From the NCBI GenBank assembly GCA_026393975.1, contig JAPKZD010000012.1, positions 91,007 to 145,939 on the forward strand: a DNA stretch of 54,933 nucleotides, read 5' to 3'. Each line of letters starts with the position of its first letter. Positions within the stretch are counted from its first letter, which is position 1. The notes under the pieces were generated by a model. It worked only from the letters and a program-made list of their open reading frames with translations, was not told the DNA's origin and did not search any database. Shown piece after piece: positions 1 to 7,777 of this stretch. The translations under genes and the position numbers were made by a program. This DNA comes from Candidatus Aminicenantota bacterium. Its GTDB lineage: Bacteria; Acidobacteriota; Aminicenantia; Aminicenantales; Saccharicenantaceae.

Positions 1-269
1 GGCCATTCGTCGCCTTTTTCGGCACGGGCTACTTCACCGGATTTGGCGCCCTGACGGCGGAGATCTACCCCACGGCTGTCCGGGCCACGGCCCAGGGCAT
101 CACTTATAACACCGGCCGCATCGTCAGCGCCGCGGCCCCGTTCGTCATCGGCTCCCTGGCCCAAAAGCGGGGATTCGGTTTTTCGTTCATCCTGATCGCC
201 GCGGCTTTCCTGGCGGCGGCGGTGTTCTGGATAGGCATTCCCGAGACGAAGGGCAAAGCGCTGGATTGA
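1..269 (+). CDS. MFS transporter, C-terminal fragment
   Basis: The reading frame is open from base 3 to a TGA at 267-269, and the 5' part lies outside the window. The 88 visible residues contain EIYPTAVRATAQGI, then two hydrophobic segments, and end in IPETKGKALD. The first motif and the 'PETKG' tail are typical of the last third of sugar/organic-acid permeases of the major facilitator superfamily (SP or AAHS type). It would be an inner-membrane symporter or uniporter. The substrate cannot be read from this fragment. It faces nuoN tail to tail with a 14-base gap. Confidence 0.85.
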   Translation, partial: PFVAFFGTGYFTGFGALTAEIYPTAVRATAQGITYNTGRIVSAAAPFVIGSLAQKRGFGFSFILIAAAFLAAAVFWIGIPETKGKALD

Positions 270-283
270 GCGGCCGGGCAGGG

Positions 284-1714
284 CTAGAAAGCGGCGGATA
301 ACGCCTGGCGGATGAGGGCCAGGAGGTTCCCCGGCCAAAGCCCTAATTGGACGACTCCGAACAGGCAGAGGAAGATGACCAGGTAGAGGGCCGGATTCTC
401 CTGGTCGATGGCCGCCTCCCCTTGGTCCTCCTTCATGTACATGAAAACGATGACCTTCAGGTAGTATGCGACCGAGATCAGGCTGGCCAGGACGGCGGCC
501 ACGGCCAGCGCGACATGCCCCTCCCTGACGGCTCCGCTGAAGACGTAGAATTTGGCCAGGAAGCCGGCCGTGGGCGGAAAGCCCGCCAGGGAAAGAAGAA
601 AGACGGAAAGACATGCGGCGAGCCATGGATAGCGGCGGCCGAGGCCGGCGAAGTCATCGAGCGCCGTGTATTCGACGCCCTTCCGCGACATGGCCGCCAG
701 GACACTGAAGGCCCCGGCATTCATGAACAGATAGACGACGAGGTAGAAGACGAGGCTCGGGCCGTCCCCGGCGATGACGGCGACGATGAGATAGCCTGAA
801 TGGGCGATGCTCGAATAGGCCAGCATCCTCTTGACGCTTCTTTGACGGAGCGCGGCCAGGTTACCGGCGAACATGGTCAGGACTGCCATGAGGCTTAGAG
901 CGGAGCCGAAGACGGCGGCGAATGGTTCGTTCCTCAGGAGGGGAACGAGGAGCCTGAAGAGGACGGCCAGTCCGGCGGCCTTGGGTCCGACGGTCAGAAA
1001 TACGGTCACGGGCGTAGGGGCGCCCTCGTAGACGTCTGGGGCCCACATGTGAAAGGGGGCAATGGCGATCTTGAAGCTCAGGGCGGCCAGGATGAGACCC
1101 AGGCCGACAGCGCCGGCCGGGGCCAGGCCCGCTCCCGAAACCCCGCCCGCGAGAAGGGTAGAAAAATCGAGGCTTCCCGAAGTCCCGAAAACGAGGGCCA
1201 GGCCGAAAACAAAGAAGGCACCGGCGAAGCTCCCCATCAGGAAGTACTTGGCCGCCGCTTCGGAGGAAGTCCGGTCGGTCTTCTTAAGCCCCGACAGGGC
1301 ATAAGAAGCGACCGAGAGGACCTCGAGCCCCAGGAAAACGACGAGCCAGTCCGTCGAGGAGACCATGATCATCAGCCCGGCCACCGCGAGGAGGACGAGG
1401 CCGCAAAACTCGCCGAGGTTCATACCCTGACGGGCGGCGTACTTCAAGCCCATCAGCAGGACGAAAAGGCCCAAGATGACGAATAAAGCGATGAGGAGCA
1501 GGGAAAAACGGTCGAGGACGAGGCGGCCGCCGAAATAATCGAGGTCCCGGTTCCAGGAACGGATAACGAAAAAACCGGCCGCGAGGAGGGCGAGGGCGGC
1601 GACGTAGCCGAGGGGCTCCCGGTTGGCCCGTTTCATGAACGCTTCGAGCAAAAGGACGACGAGCGCCCCGAAGACAACGGTGAGCAGAGGGGCGAGGGCC
1701 ATGAACGTCGTCAT
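284..1714 (-). CDS. nuoN: NADH-quinone oxidoreductase subunit N (complex I)
   Basis: Antiporter-like membrane subunit of respiratory complex I, one of three (N, M, L) that pump protons. About 14 hydrophobic helices run through the protein. The conserved glutamate of TM5 is in VVFLGLEVLSVASY, and the discontinuous-helix lysine region is in FKIAIAPFHMWAPDVYEGAP. I chose the ATG at 1714 (476 aa): it has GGAG seven bases upstream and lies one base after the nuoM stop. An upstream in-frame start at 1735 would overlap nuoM and has no such site. It is the last gene of the nuoJKLMN operon. Confidence 0.95.
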   Translation of the reverse strand: MTTFMALAPLLTVVFGALVVLLLEAFMKRANREPLGYVAALALLAAGFFVIRSWNRDLDYFGGRLVLDRFSLLLIALFVILGLFVLLMGLKYAARQGMNLGEFCGLVLLAVAGLMIMVSSTDWLVVFLGLEVLSVASYALSGLKKTDRTSSEAAAKYFLMGSFAGAFFVFGLALVFGTSGSLDFSTLLAGGVSGAGLAPAGAVGLGLILAALSFKIAIAPFHMWAPDVYEGAPTPVTVFLTVGPKAAGLAVLFRLLVPLLRNEPFAAVFGSALSLMAVLTMFAGNLAALRQRSVKRMLAYSSIAHSGYLIVAVIAGDGPSLVFYLVVYLFMNAGAFSVLAAMSRKGVEYTALDDFAGLGRRYPWLAACLSVFLLSLAGFPPTAGFLAKFYVFSGAVREGHVALAVAAVLASLISVAYYLKVIVFMYMKEDQGEAAIDQENPALYLVIFLCLFGVVQLGLWPGNLLALIRQALSAAF

Positions 1715-1715
1715 G

Positions 1716-3314
1716 TTAGCGCTCCAGTCTCCCATCGAGTTGTGCCGGGCCCGCAGCGTCGCCGGAAATTCGGGCCGGAATGGCCTTCCGCGCTGCCGGC
1801 TTCCAAGTCAGTGAAACCGGGGCCTTGGTCCGGAGGGAATCGAGATAGCGGGAAACGGAAGCGTCCATCTTTCGCAGAATGGCCCCCGGGAAAAGGCCCA
1901 TCAGGAAAATCAGGACGACGATCGGAACCAGGCAGGCGAGCTCCCGCCGGTCGACGTCCCGGAGAAGTCCGTCCGGGTCCCTGAGCGGGCCGTGCATGAC
2001 CCGCCGGTAAAGCCAGAGAAGATAGGCGGCCGATAGGATAACGGTCGAAACGCCGAACGCCGCCAGAACCTTGTTCGAGGTGAATATGCCGAAGAAGCAC
2101 AGGATCTCCCCGACGAAGCCGTTGAGCCCCGGCAGCCCCGCGGACGAGAGCAGGACGACGAGGAAGATGGCCGCGAAGACTGGCATCCGGGCGGCAGCGC
2201 CGCCGTAATCCTTGATGAGCCGGGTGTGCGTCCGCTCGTAGAGGATCCCGACACAGAGAAAAAGGGCGCCCGTGCTCAGGCCGTGGCTGAGCATCTGGTC
2301 GAGTGCTCCTTCGGTGGCCACGAAGTTGAGCGAAAAAACGGCCAGCATGATAAGGCCCATGTGGCTGACGCTCGAGTAAGCGACGAGGGATTTCATGTCT
2401 TTCTGGACAAGGGCCATCAGGCCGCCGTAGACGATCCCGATGACCGCGAGGATGGAGAGGGCCGGGGCGAACGATGCGGCGGCTTGGGGAAAGAGGGGAA
2501 TCCCCAAGCGTAGGAAGCCGTAGGCGCCCATCTTGAGAAGGACTGCGGCCAGGAGGACGGAGCCGGCCGCGGGGGCCTCGACGTGGGCATCCGGAAGCCA
2601 GGTGTGGAGCGGAAAAAGCGGGACCTTGACGGCGAAGGCCAAGCCGAAGGCCAGGAAAAGCCAGGTCTGGAGGGCAGGGGAGAGGCCGAGGCCGGCCAGG
2701 TCAGAGATGGCCAGGGAGAAGCCCCCGGTCGCCCGGTGGTAGGCGGAATAAAGAACGAATATGCCGACCAGCATGAGAAGGCTTCCGAACATGGTGAAGA
2801 GGACGAACTTCATGGTGGCATAAATGCGCCGGCGGCCGCCCCAGATGCCGATGAGGAAATACATCGGGATAAGCATGGCCTCCCATAAGACATAGAACAG
2901 GAAAAGGTTGAGCGAGACGAAGACGCCGATCATGCCGGTCTCGAGGACGAGCATGAAGAACGAAAATTCCTTGACGCGATCATCGACGGCTCGCCAGGAT
3001 GACAGAAGGGCTAGGGGCGTGAGGAAAGCCGCGAGAAGGACGAGGAAAAGACTGATGCCGTCGACGCCGACGTGATAATCGAGGCCGCGCCCGAGCCAAG
3101 GCGCATGCTCGACGAATTCCGGGAGTCCGGATTTCCCGTCGAAGCCGAAGAAGAGAAGAAGGGAGAGGGCGAAGGTCAGGAGCGAAACCGCCAAGGCGAC
3201 CGCACGTACGGCCCTGACCGATTCGCCGCGGACAAAAATCAGAAGCAGTGCGCCGGCAAGCGGCAGAAAGGTGACGATGCTCGTAAGCGGCACGTTCGTG
3301 ATCATGGCATTCAT
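1716..3314 (-). CDS. nuoM: NADH-quinone oxidoreductase subunit M (complex I)
   Basis: Proton-pumping antiporter-like subunit of complex I, 532 aa and about 14 transmembrane helices. The key TM5 glutamate is visible in YVLWEAMLIPMYFLIG, and the broken-helix region in KVPLFPLHTWLPDAHVEAP. The start ATG at 3312-3314 overlaps the nuoL stop as ATGA, so translation is probably coupled. A second ATG three codons in (3303-3305) is also possible. The C-terminal tail of about 35 residues after the last helix is hydrophilic and Ala/Arg-rich. No unusual substitutions were seen. Confidence 0.96.
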   Translation of the reverse strand: MNAMITNVPLTSIVTFLPLAGALLLIFVRGESVRAVRAVALAVSLLTFALSLLLFFGFDGKSGLPEFVEHAPWLGRGLDYHVGVDGISLFLVLLAAFLTPLALLSSWRAVDDRVKEFSFFMLVLETGMIGVFVSLNLFLFYVLWEAMLIPMYFLIGIWGGRRRIYATMKFVLFTMFGSLLMLVGIFVLYSAYHRATGGFSLAISDLAGLGLSPALQTWLFLAFGLAFAVKVPLFPLHTWLPDAHVEAPAAGSVLLAAVLLKMGAYGFLRLGIPLFPQAAASFAPALSILAVIGIVYGGLMALVQKDMKSLVAYSSVSHMGLIMLAVFSLNFVATEGALDQMLSHGLSTGALFLCVGILYERTHTRLIKDYGGAAARMPVFAAIFLVVLLSSAGLPGLNGFVGEILCFFGIFTSNKVLAAFGVSTVILSAAYLLWLYRRVMHGPLRDPDGLLRDVDRRELACLVPIVVLIFLMGLFPGAILRKMDASVSRYLDSLRTKAPVSLTWKPAARKAIPARISGDAAGPAQLDGRLER

Positions 3315-5209
3315 AGGAGCAGGAACCCCAGGAAGGTGATCGCGCCGATGAGAAAGGCCAGGGCGTAGTCCCGGACGAGCCCGCTCTGGAGAAAATTCAA
3401 GCCTTTGCCGGCGAGGCCCGCGGCGGCGGCCGACCCGTTGAGCGCGCCGTCGATGACCTTGAGGTCGAAACGCTCATAGACCTTTTCTGCCCCCCGGACA
3501 AGAGGCCGGACGACGACGGCGTCATAAACCTCGTCGATGTAATATTTGCCGACGAGGAGCCGGTAGACACCGGGGAAACGAGAAGCCAGGCGCGATGGAA
3601 GGGCGGGCGTCCTGCGGTAGAAAACGAATGCCAGGGCGATGCCCAGGAGCGCTGAGGCCGTCGCCAGGAGCACGAGCAGTCCCTCCGTGGGGACGGCCAA
3701 GTGAGGGCTTCCGGACTTGACGGAACTCGCAAGATAACGGCCGAAAAGGTCGGCTTTTTCGCCGAAAAAGACCGGTAGTCCGACGTATCCGGCCAGGGCC
3801 GAGAACGCGGCGAGAATGACGAGGGGAATGGTCATGGCCCGGGGCGATTCATGGATAGAATGTCCCGGCTCCATGGCCGTCCGCTCCTTTCCGTAGAACG
3901 TCATGTAGACCAGGCGGAACATGTAGAACGCCGTCAGGACGGCGCCGAGGAGCCCGGCTCCCCAGAGGGCATATTGTCCGCCGGCGAACGCGCCTGTCAG
4001 GATGGCATCCTTGGAGAAGAAACCGGAGAGGAACGGGACGCCCGAAATGGCCAGCGCCCCGACGAGGAATACGGGAAACGTCACAGGGAGATGCTTCCTG
4101 AGGCCGCCCATCCGGCGCATGTCCTGTTCGCCGGCCAGGGCGTGGATGACGCTGCCCGCAGCCAGGAAGAGCAGGCTCTTAAAGAAGGCGTGGGTGACGA
4201 GATGGAACATCCCGGCGGCATAGGCCCCGACGCCGCAGCCGAGGAACATGTAGCCGATCTGGGAGATGGTGGAGTAGGCCAGGACTTTCTTGATGTCGTT
4301 CTGGACGAGGGCCATGGCCGCGGCGAATAAGGCCGTCGCGGCGCCGATCCAGGCGACGACGGTCGAGGCGGGACCGGAGGCCGCATAGAGCCCGCTCAGG
4401 CGGCAGACCATGTAGACGCCGGCCGTGACCATGGTCGCGGCGTGGATGAGGGCGCTTACCGGAGTCGGGCCCTCCATGGCGTCGGGAAGCCAGACGTAGA
4501 GGGGGATCTGGGCCGATTTTCCCGTCGCCCCGATAAAAAGGAGGATCGCGACCAGGGTCATGAGCCCGGAAGGGAGGAGGCCGCCTCCGGCGGCCTTGTT
4601 GATCAAGGAGAAGCTCGAACCGCCAACGTTGGCCAGGAGGAAGAGGATGCCGAGGATGAAGGCCGCGTCGCCGACCCTGTTGACGACGAAAGCTTTCATG
4701 CCCGCCTTGGCGGCGGCGGGCCTCTCGAACCAGAAGCCGATCAGGAGATAGGAGCAGAGCCCAACGCCCTCCCAGCCGACGAACATGAGGACGAGGTCCG
4801 AGGCCATGACCAGCACGAGCATGAAGAAGGTGAACAGGTTGAGGTGGGCGAAATACCGGGCGTGTGACCGGTCTTCAGCCATATAGGCGGTCGAGTAGAC
4901 ATGGATGAGGAGGCCGACCCCCGTGACCACCAAAGTCATGACGGCCGTCAGGTGATCGAAGGCGAAAGCGATGGGCGAAGTGAACGGGCCGCTCGAGATC
5001 CAGGCAAAAAGTGTCTTTGTCAGGCCGGGCGCGCCGGGAGGAAGCCGGACGAGATGGGCGAAGGCCGCAGACGAAAGAAGGAACGACAGGAAGACGGCCG
5101 AGCAAGCCTGCCAGGCGACCCAACGCCGGGAAAGTTTCGCGCCGAAAAGAACGAGCAGGAGCGCGCTCGCTCCCGGTATCAGGGGTATCAGCCAGAATAA
5201 CTCGGCCAT
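3311..5209 (-). CDS. nuoL: NADH-quinone oxidoreductase subunit L (complex I)
   Basis: Distal antiporter-like subunit of complex I, 632 aa, with about 16 helices and the extra C-terminal amphipathic 'lateral' helix expected of NuoL. The conserved TM5 glutamate is in LMFVGWEGVGLCSYLLIG. The typical SAQIPLYVWLPDAMEGPTP motif is present, as is SALIHAATMVTAGVYM. The start lies one base after the nuoK stop and the stop overlaps the nuoM start, so it is translated from the shared nuo message. Length is near the usual 610-650 aa. Confidence 0.96.
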   Translation of the reverse strand: MAELFWLIPLIPGASALLLVLFGAKLSRRWVAWQACSAVFLSFLLSSAAFAHLVRLPPGAPGLTKTLFAWISSGPFTSPIAFAFDHLTAVMTLVVTGVGLLIHVYSTAYMAEDRSHARYFAHLNLFTFFMLVLVMASDLVLMFVGWEGVGLCSYLLIGFWFERPAAAKAGMKAFVVNRVGDAAFILGILFLLANVGGSSFSLINKAAGGGLLPSGLMTLVAILLFIGATGKSAQIPLYVWLPDAMEGPTPVSALIHAATMVTAGVYMVCRLSGLYAASGPASTVVAWIGAATALFAAAMALVQNDIKKVLAYSTISQIGYMFLGCGVGAYAAGMFHLVTHAFFKSLLFLAAGSVIHALAGEQDMRRMGGLRKHLPVTFPVFLVGALAISGVPFLSGFFSKDAILTGAFAGGQYALWGAGLLGAVLTAFYMFRLVYMTFYGKERTAMEPGHSIHESPRAMTIPLVILAAFSALAGYVGLPVFFGEKADLFGRYLASSVKSGSPHLAVPTEGLLVLLATASALLGIALAFVFYRRTPALPSRLASRFPGVYRLLVGKYYIDEVYDAVVVRPLVRGAEKVYERFDLKVIDGALNGSAAAAGLAGKGLNFLQSGLVRDYALAFLIGAITFLGFLLL

Positions 5210-5210
5210 G

Positions 5211-5516
5211 CTAACCCTTCAGGTCCTTGAGCTCGTCGGTTTGGACGGTCTTCCGCTGACGAAAAATGAGGACGATGATCGCAAGGCCGATGACGGCCTC
5301 GGCCGCGGCCACGGTGATGACGAACAGGACGATGACCTGTCCCTCCGCCTTGCCGAGAGACTTGGCCAGGGCCAGGAAGGCGAGATTCCCCGCGTTGAGC
5401 ATGACCTCGACGGCCATGAATTGGGTCAAAAGGTCCTTCTTGACGAAAAAAGCCAGAACGCCCAGGACGAACAGGACGGCGGCCAGGATGAAGAAGGCCG
5501 CGGGAGGAGGGATCAC
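5211..5516 (-). CDS. nuoK: NADH-quinone oxidoreductase subunit K (complex I)
   Basis: Small three-helix membrane subunit of complex I, 101 aa, the standard length. Both functional membrane glutamates are present: one in QFMAVEVMLNAGNLAF (about residue 37) and one in AAAEAVIGLAI (about residue 73). These take part in the proton path linking the quinone site to the antiporter subunits. The start overlaps the nuoJ stop by four bases (ATGA), and nuoL starts one base after its stop. Confidence 0.96.
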   Translation of the reverse strand: MIPPPAAFFILAAVLFVLGVLAFFVKKDLLTQFMAVEVMLNAGNLAFLALAKSLGKAEGQVIVLFVITVAAAEAVIGLAIIVLIFRQRKTVQTDELKDLKG

Positions 5517-6010
5517 GAGCCTTCCCTTTTGCCGGCCAGGGCCAGCGCGCCGACGAGGGCGGCGAGGATGAGGAGGGACGTGATCTCGAACGCGTAGAGG
5601 TAGTCGGAGAAGAGGAAGTGCCCGAGCCGGGCCGTGTCGCCACCGGCGGCTGATGCGGCCCCCGGGCTCCCGAGGACGAGCTTGCGGCCGGCCAGGAGAA
5701 GCTCGGCCAGGAGAATCGTCCCTAACCCGACCGTGAAGGCCAGCCGGGTCTTCTTTACCCGAACGGGAAGCTCTCCTCGGAGGTTGAACATCATGATGGC
5801 GAAAAGAAAGAGGACCATGATGGCCCCGGCGTAGACGAGCACTTGGACGGCGGCGGCGAAGGGAGCGTCGAGCAGGCCAAAGAGCCCGCCCAGGCTCGAA
5901 AATGAAAGAACGAGGAAAAGCGCGTTATGGGCCTGGTTTCGCGAAAGGATCATGGCCGCGACCGAGCCGATACAGAGGAAAGAAAGGATTAAAAAAACAG
6001 CCCAAGCCAT
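5513..6010 (-). CDS. nuoJ: NADH-quinone oxidoreductase subunit J (complex I)
   Basis: Five-helix membrane subunit of complex I, 165 aa. The TM3 motif LVYAGAIMVLFLFAIMMFNL is visible, matching the family's conserved Tyr-Ala-Gly-Ala-Ile segment. It is the first gene of this nuo block. The ATG at 6010 has AAGGGGA seven bases upstream. Upstream is a short divergent intergenic region followed by an initiator tRNA on the other strand, so nuoA-I (the hydrophilic arm and NuoA/H) are not adjacent and must be encoded elsewhere if a full complex is made. Confidence 0.95.
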   Translation of the reverse strand: MAWAVFLILSFLCIGSVAAMILSRNQAHNALFLVLSFSSLGGLFGLLDAPFAAAVQVLVYAGAIMVLFLFAIMMFNLRGELPVRVKKTRLAFTVGLGTILLAELLLAGRKLVLGSPGAASAAGGDTARLGHFLFSDYLYAFEITSLLILAALVGALALAGKREGS

Positions 6011-6024
6011 GGAATTTCCCCTTA

Positions 6025-6053
6025 TATTTAGTTTTCCCTGTTGCCAAAGTCAA
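6025..6053 (-). promoter_or_regulatory. weak candidate promoter for nuoJKLMN
   Basis: On the minus strand there is TTGACT (6053-6048), a 17-base spacer and TAAATA (6030-6025). The predicted start would fall about eight bases before the nuoJ ATG, inside the ribosome-binding sequence. Either the true promoter is elsewhere in this 120-base gap or the leader is very short. Confidence 0.28.
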
Positions 6054-6092
6054 GCCGGAAGTTAGGCCAGGAGAGGAGTAGGCGAATCGGCG

Positions 6093-6120
6093 TTGACAAT
6101 ATGTCCGGATTTGATATAAT
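6093..6120 (+). promoter_or_regulatory. consensus sigma70 promoter of the initiator tRNA
   Basis: A perfect -35 hexamer TTGACA (6093-6098) and a perfect -10 hexamer TATAAT (6115-6120) are separated by 16 bases and end 11 bases before the mature tRNA. Transcription should start near 6127, leaving a leader of about five bases. It is the only promoter in the window with both hexamers perfect, in keeping with a very highly expressed stable RNA. Confidence 0.88.
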
Positions 6121-6131
6121 GACCCTGGTAC

Positions 6132-6208
<77 letters not shown>

Positions 6209-6235
6209 TTTTTTTTGCCCGGAAATCCCGCCTCC

Positions 6236-7642
6236 TCAATCGACGCCAACCCCGTCCCAGCAGAAAGTGCAGAGCTTCTCCTTGGGCAGGCCGATGGCTT
6301 CGACGAGGTCCTCGAGCCGCTGGTAGCGCAGGGTTGTCAGGCCGAGCTTCTGGGCGATCCAGCCGACCATGGCCTCGTACTTCTCCGATCCGGTTTTTGC
6401 GTATTCCTCGACGTTCTTGGCGTCCGGGCCCTCGAGAGCCGCGATAGCCTTTCTTGCGGCCAGGTCGAGTTCGGAACGGGACCGGGAAAAATTCAGGTAC
6501 TTGCAGCCGTAGGCCAGGGGAGGGCAGGCCGGCCGCATGTGGACCTCGACGGCCCCGGAATCATAAAGCCGCTGGATGGCATCTTTGAGCTGGGTCCCCC
6601 GGACGATCGAGTCCTCGCAGAAAAGGAGCTTCCGGCCCTGGATGATTTCGCGGATGGGGATGAGCTTCATCCGGGCGACCTGGTCGCGGATGTCCTGGTT
6701 CTGGGGCATGAAGCTGCGCGCCCAGGTCGGGGTGTACTTGACGAAGGGCCGGCGGAAGGGGACGCCGGCCTCGGCCGCGTAGCCCAGGCCGTGGCCGATG
6801 CCCGAGTCGGGAATGCCGGCGACGAGGTCGACCTTGACGTGGTCGTTCCGGGCCAGAAAAGCCCCGCAACGGTTGCGGACAATCTCAACGTTGATGCCCT
6901 CGTAGTTCGAGGCGGGATAGCCATAGTAAACCCAGAGGAAAGAGCAGATCTGGAGCTTGCCGCGCGGCGGGACCCTTTGCTCGCAACCATCGGGCGTAAT
7001 TTTGACTATTTCGCCCGGGCCGAGGTAGCGGTCGACTTCGTAGTCCAGGTTCGGGAAAGCGCAGGTCTCGAGGGAAGCGGCGAAAGCCCCCGGCTTTTTC
7101 CCCAGCGCGACGGGCGTCCGGCCGAGCTTGTCCCTGGCGGCTAGGACGCCGTCCTTGGTCAGAAGGAGGATCGAGCAGGAACCCTTGATGAGCTCCCAGA
7201 CTTGCTGGATGCCGTCCTCGAAAGTGTCCTTCTGGTTGATGATGGCGGCTACGAGCTCGGTCGGGTTGATCTCGCCGCCGCGCATCTCCGAAAAGTGGAG
7301 GCCCTTGCCCCGGAAGGCCTTTTCGACGAGCTCGTCGGCGTTCTTGATGACGCCGACCGTGGCGATCGAAAAATGTCCGAGGTGGGATCGGATGAGGAGC
7401 GGCTGGTCCTCGTAGTCGCTGATAACGCCGATGCCCCGCGTCCCGCGGAGCTTGCCGATGTCCTCCCCGAACTTCGACCGGAACTGGGCGTTCTCGATGT
7501 TGTGGATGTAGCGGACGATGCCATCCCCGTTGCCGACGGCCAGGCCGCCGCGTTTCGTCCCGAGGTGCGAGTGGTAGTCCGTGCCATAGAACAGGTCCTC
7601 GACGATGTCGTGCTTGGCGACGACCCCGAAAAATCCTCCCAT
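6236..7642 (-). CDS. PurF-like amidophosphoribosyltransferase homologue lacking the glutaminase cysteine
   Basis: 468 aa, aligning end to end with PurF: an N-terminal class II glutaminase (Ntn) domain (about 1-230) and a C-terminal phosphoribosyltransferase domain. The PRPP loop is intact around residues 342-352 (EDSIVRGTQ), as is the preceding flexible loop KYTPTWARSFMPQNQD. The N-terminus reads MGGFFGVV where PurF has Met-Cys-Gly, so the nucleophile Cys is Gly. The His-Asn-Gly glutamine-binding turn is also replaced (SIATVGVIKN). The start is fixed by GAGGAGGA four bases upstream, so an alternative start restoring Cys is unlikely. It may use free ammonia or do another reaction; a separate true PurF may exist elsewhere. 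The function is not established. Confidence 0.88.
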   Translation of the reverse strand: MGGFFGVVAKHDIVEDLFYGTDYHSHLGTKRGGLAVGNGDGIVRYIHNIENAQFRSKFGEDIGKLRGTRGIGVISDYEDQPLLIRSHLGHFSIATVGVIKNADELVEKAFRGKGLHFSEMRGGEINPTELVAAIINQKDTFEDGIQQVWELIKGSCSILLLTKDGVLAARDKLGRTPVALGKKPGAFAASLETCAFPNLDYEVDRYLGPGEIVKITPDGCEQRVPPRGKLQICSFLWVYYGYPASNYEGINVEIVRNRCGAFLARNDHVKVDLVAGIPDSGIGHGLGYAAEAGVPFRRPFVKYTPTWARSFMPQNQDIRDQVARMKLIPIREIIQGRKLLFCEDSIVRGTQLKDAIQRLYDSGAVEVHMRPACPPLAYGCKYLNFSRSRSELDLAARKAIAALEGPDAKNVEEYAKTGSEKYEAMVGWIAQKLGLTTLRYQRLEDLVEAIGLPKEKLCTFCWDGVGVD

Positions 7643-7670
7643 TCCGTCCTCCTCTCAAAAGTTCCGGCCA

Positions 7671-7699
7671 AGCATAACACCGCTCTGGAAACGTTTCAA
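7671..7699 (-). promoter_or_regulatory. promoter of the PurF-like gene
   Basis: On the minus strand: TTGAAA (7699-7694), a 17-base spacer, and TATGCT (7676-7671) preceded by an extended TGT. The expected start is near 7664, giving a leader of about 20 bases that holds the strong GAGGAGGA site. A ten-base perfect palindrome at 7688-7697 overlaps the -35 box. Confidence 0.68.
7688..7697. promoter_or_regulatory. GAAACGTTTC palindrome, possible LacI/PurR-type operator
   Basis: This perfect ten-base palindrome with a central CpG overlaps the -35 box of the PurF-like gene. The core AAACGTTT equals the centre of the E. coli PurR box (known consensus ACGCAAACGTTTGCGT), but the outer bases do not match. 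LacI-family operators generally share such a central CG. Repressor binding here would block RNA polymerase. No regulator gene is in view. Confidence 0.4.
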
Positions 7700-7719
7700 T
7701 CCCCCTTCGGGTCGCCGAG

Positions 7720-7748
7720 TTGAATGTCGCCGGGTTATCTGTTATATA
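7720..7748 (+). promoter_or_regulatory. promoter of pepP
   Basis: TTGAAT (7720-7725), a 17-base spacer ending in the extended TGT, and TATATA (7743-7748). An overlapping TATAAT at 7745-7750 would give a 19-base spacer. The predicted start is near 7755-7757, leaving a leader of about 22 bases with GAGGAGG. It lies back to back with the promoter of the PurF-like gene. Confidence 0.62.
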
Positions 7749-7777
7749 ATTCTTTTTTAGCTCACGAGGAGGACGAC

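Noticed and set aside
6209-6216. Run of eight Ts after the tRNA as an intrinsic terminator
   Set aside because: There is no separate GC-rich hairpin before it. The tRNA acceptor/T-arm could serve, but this cannot be shown.
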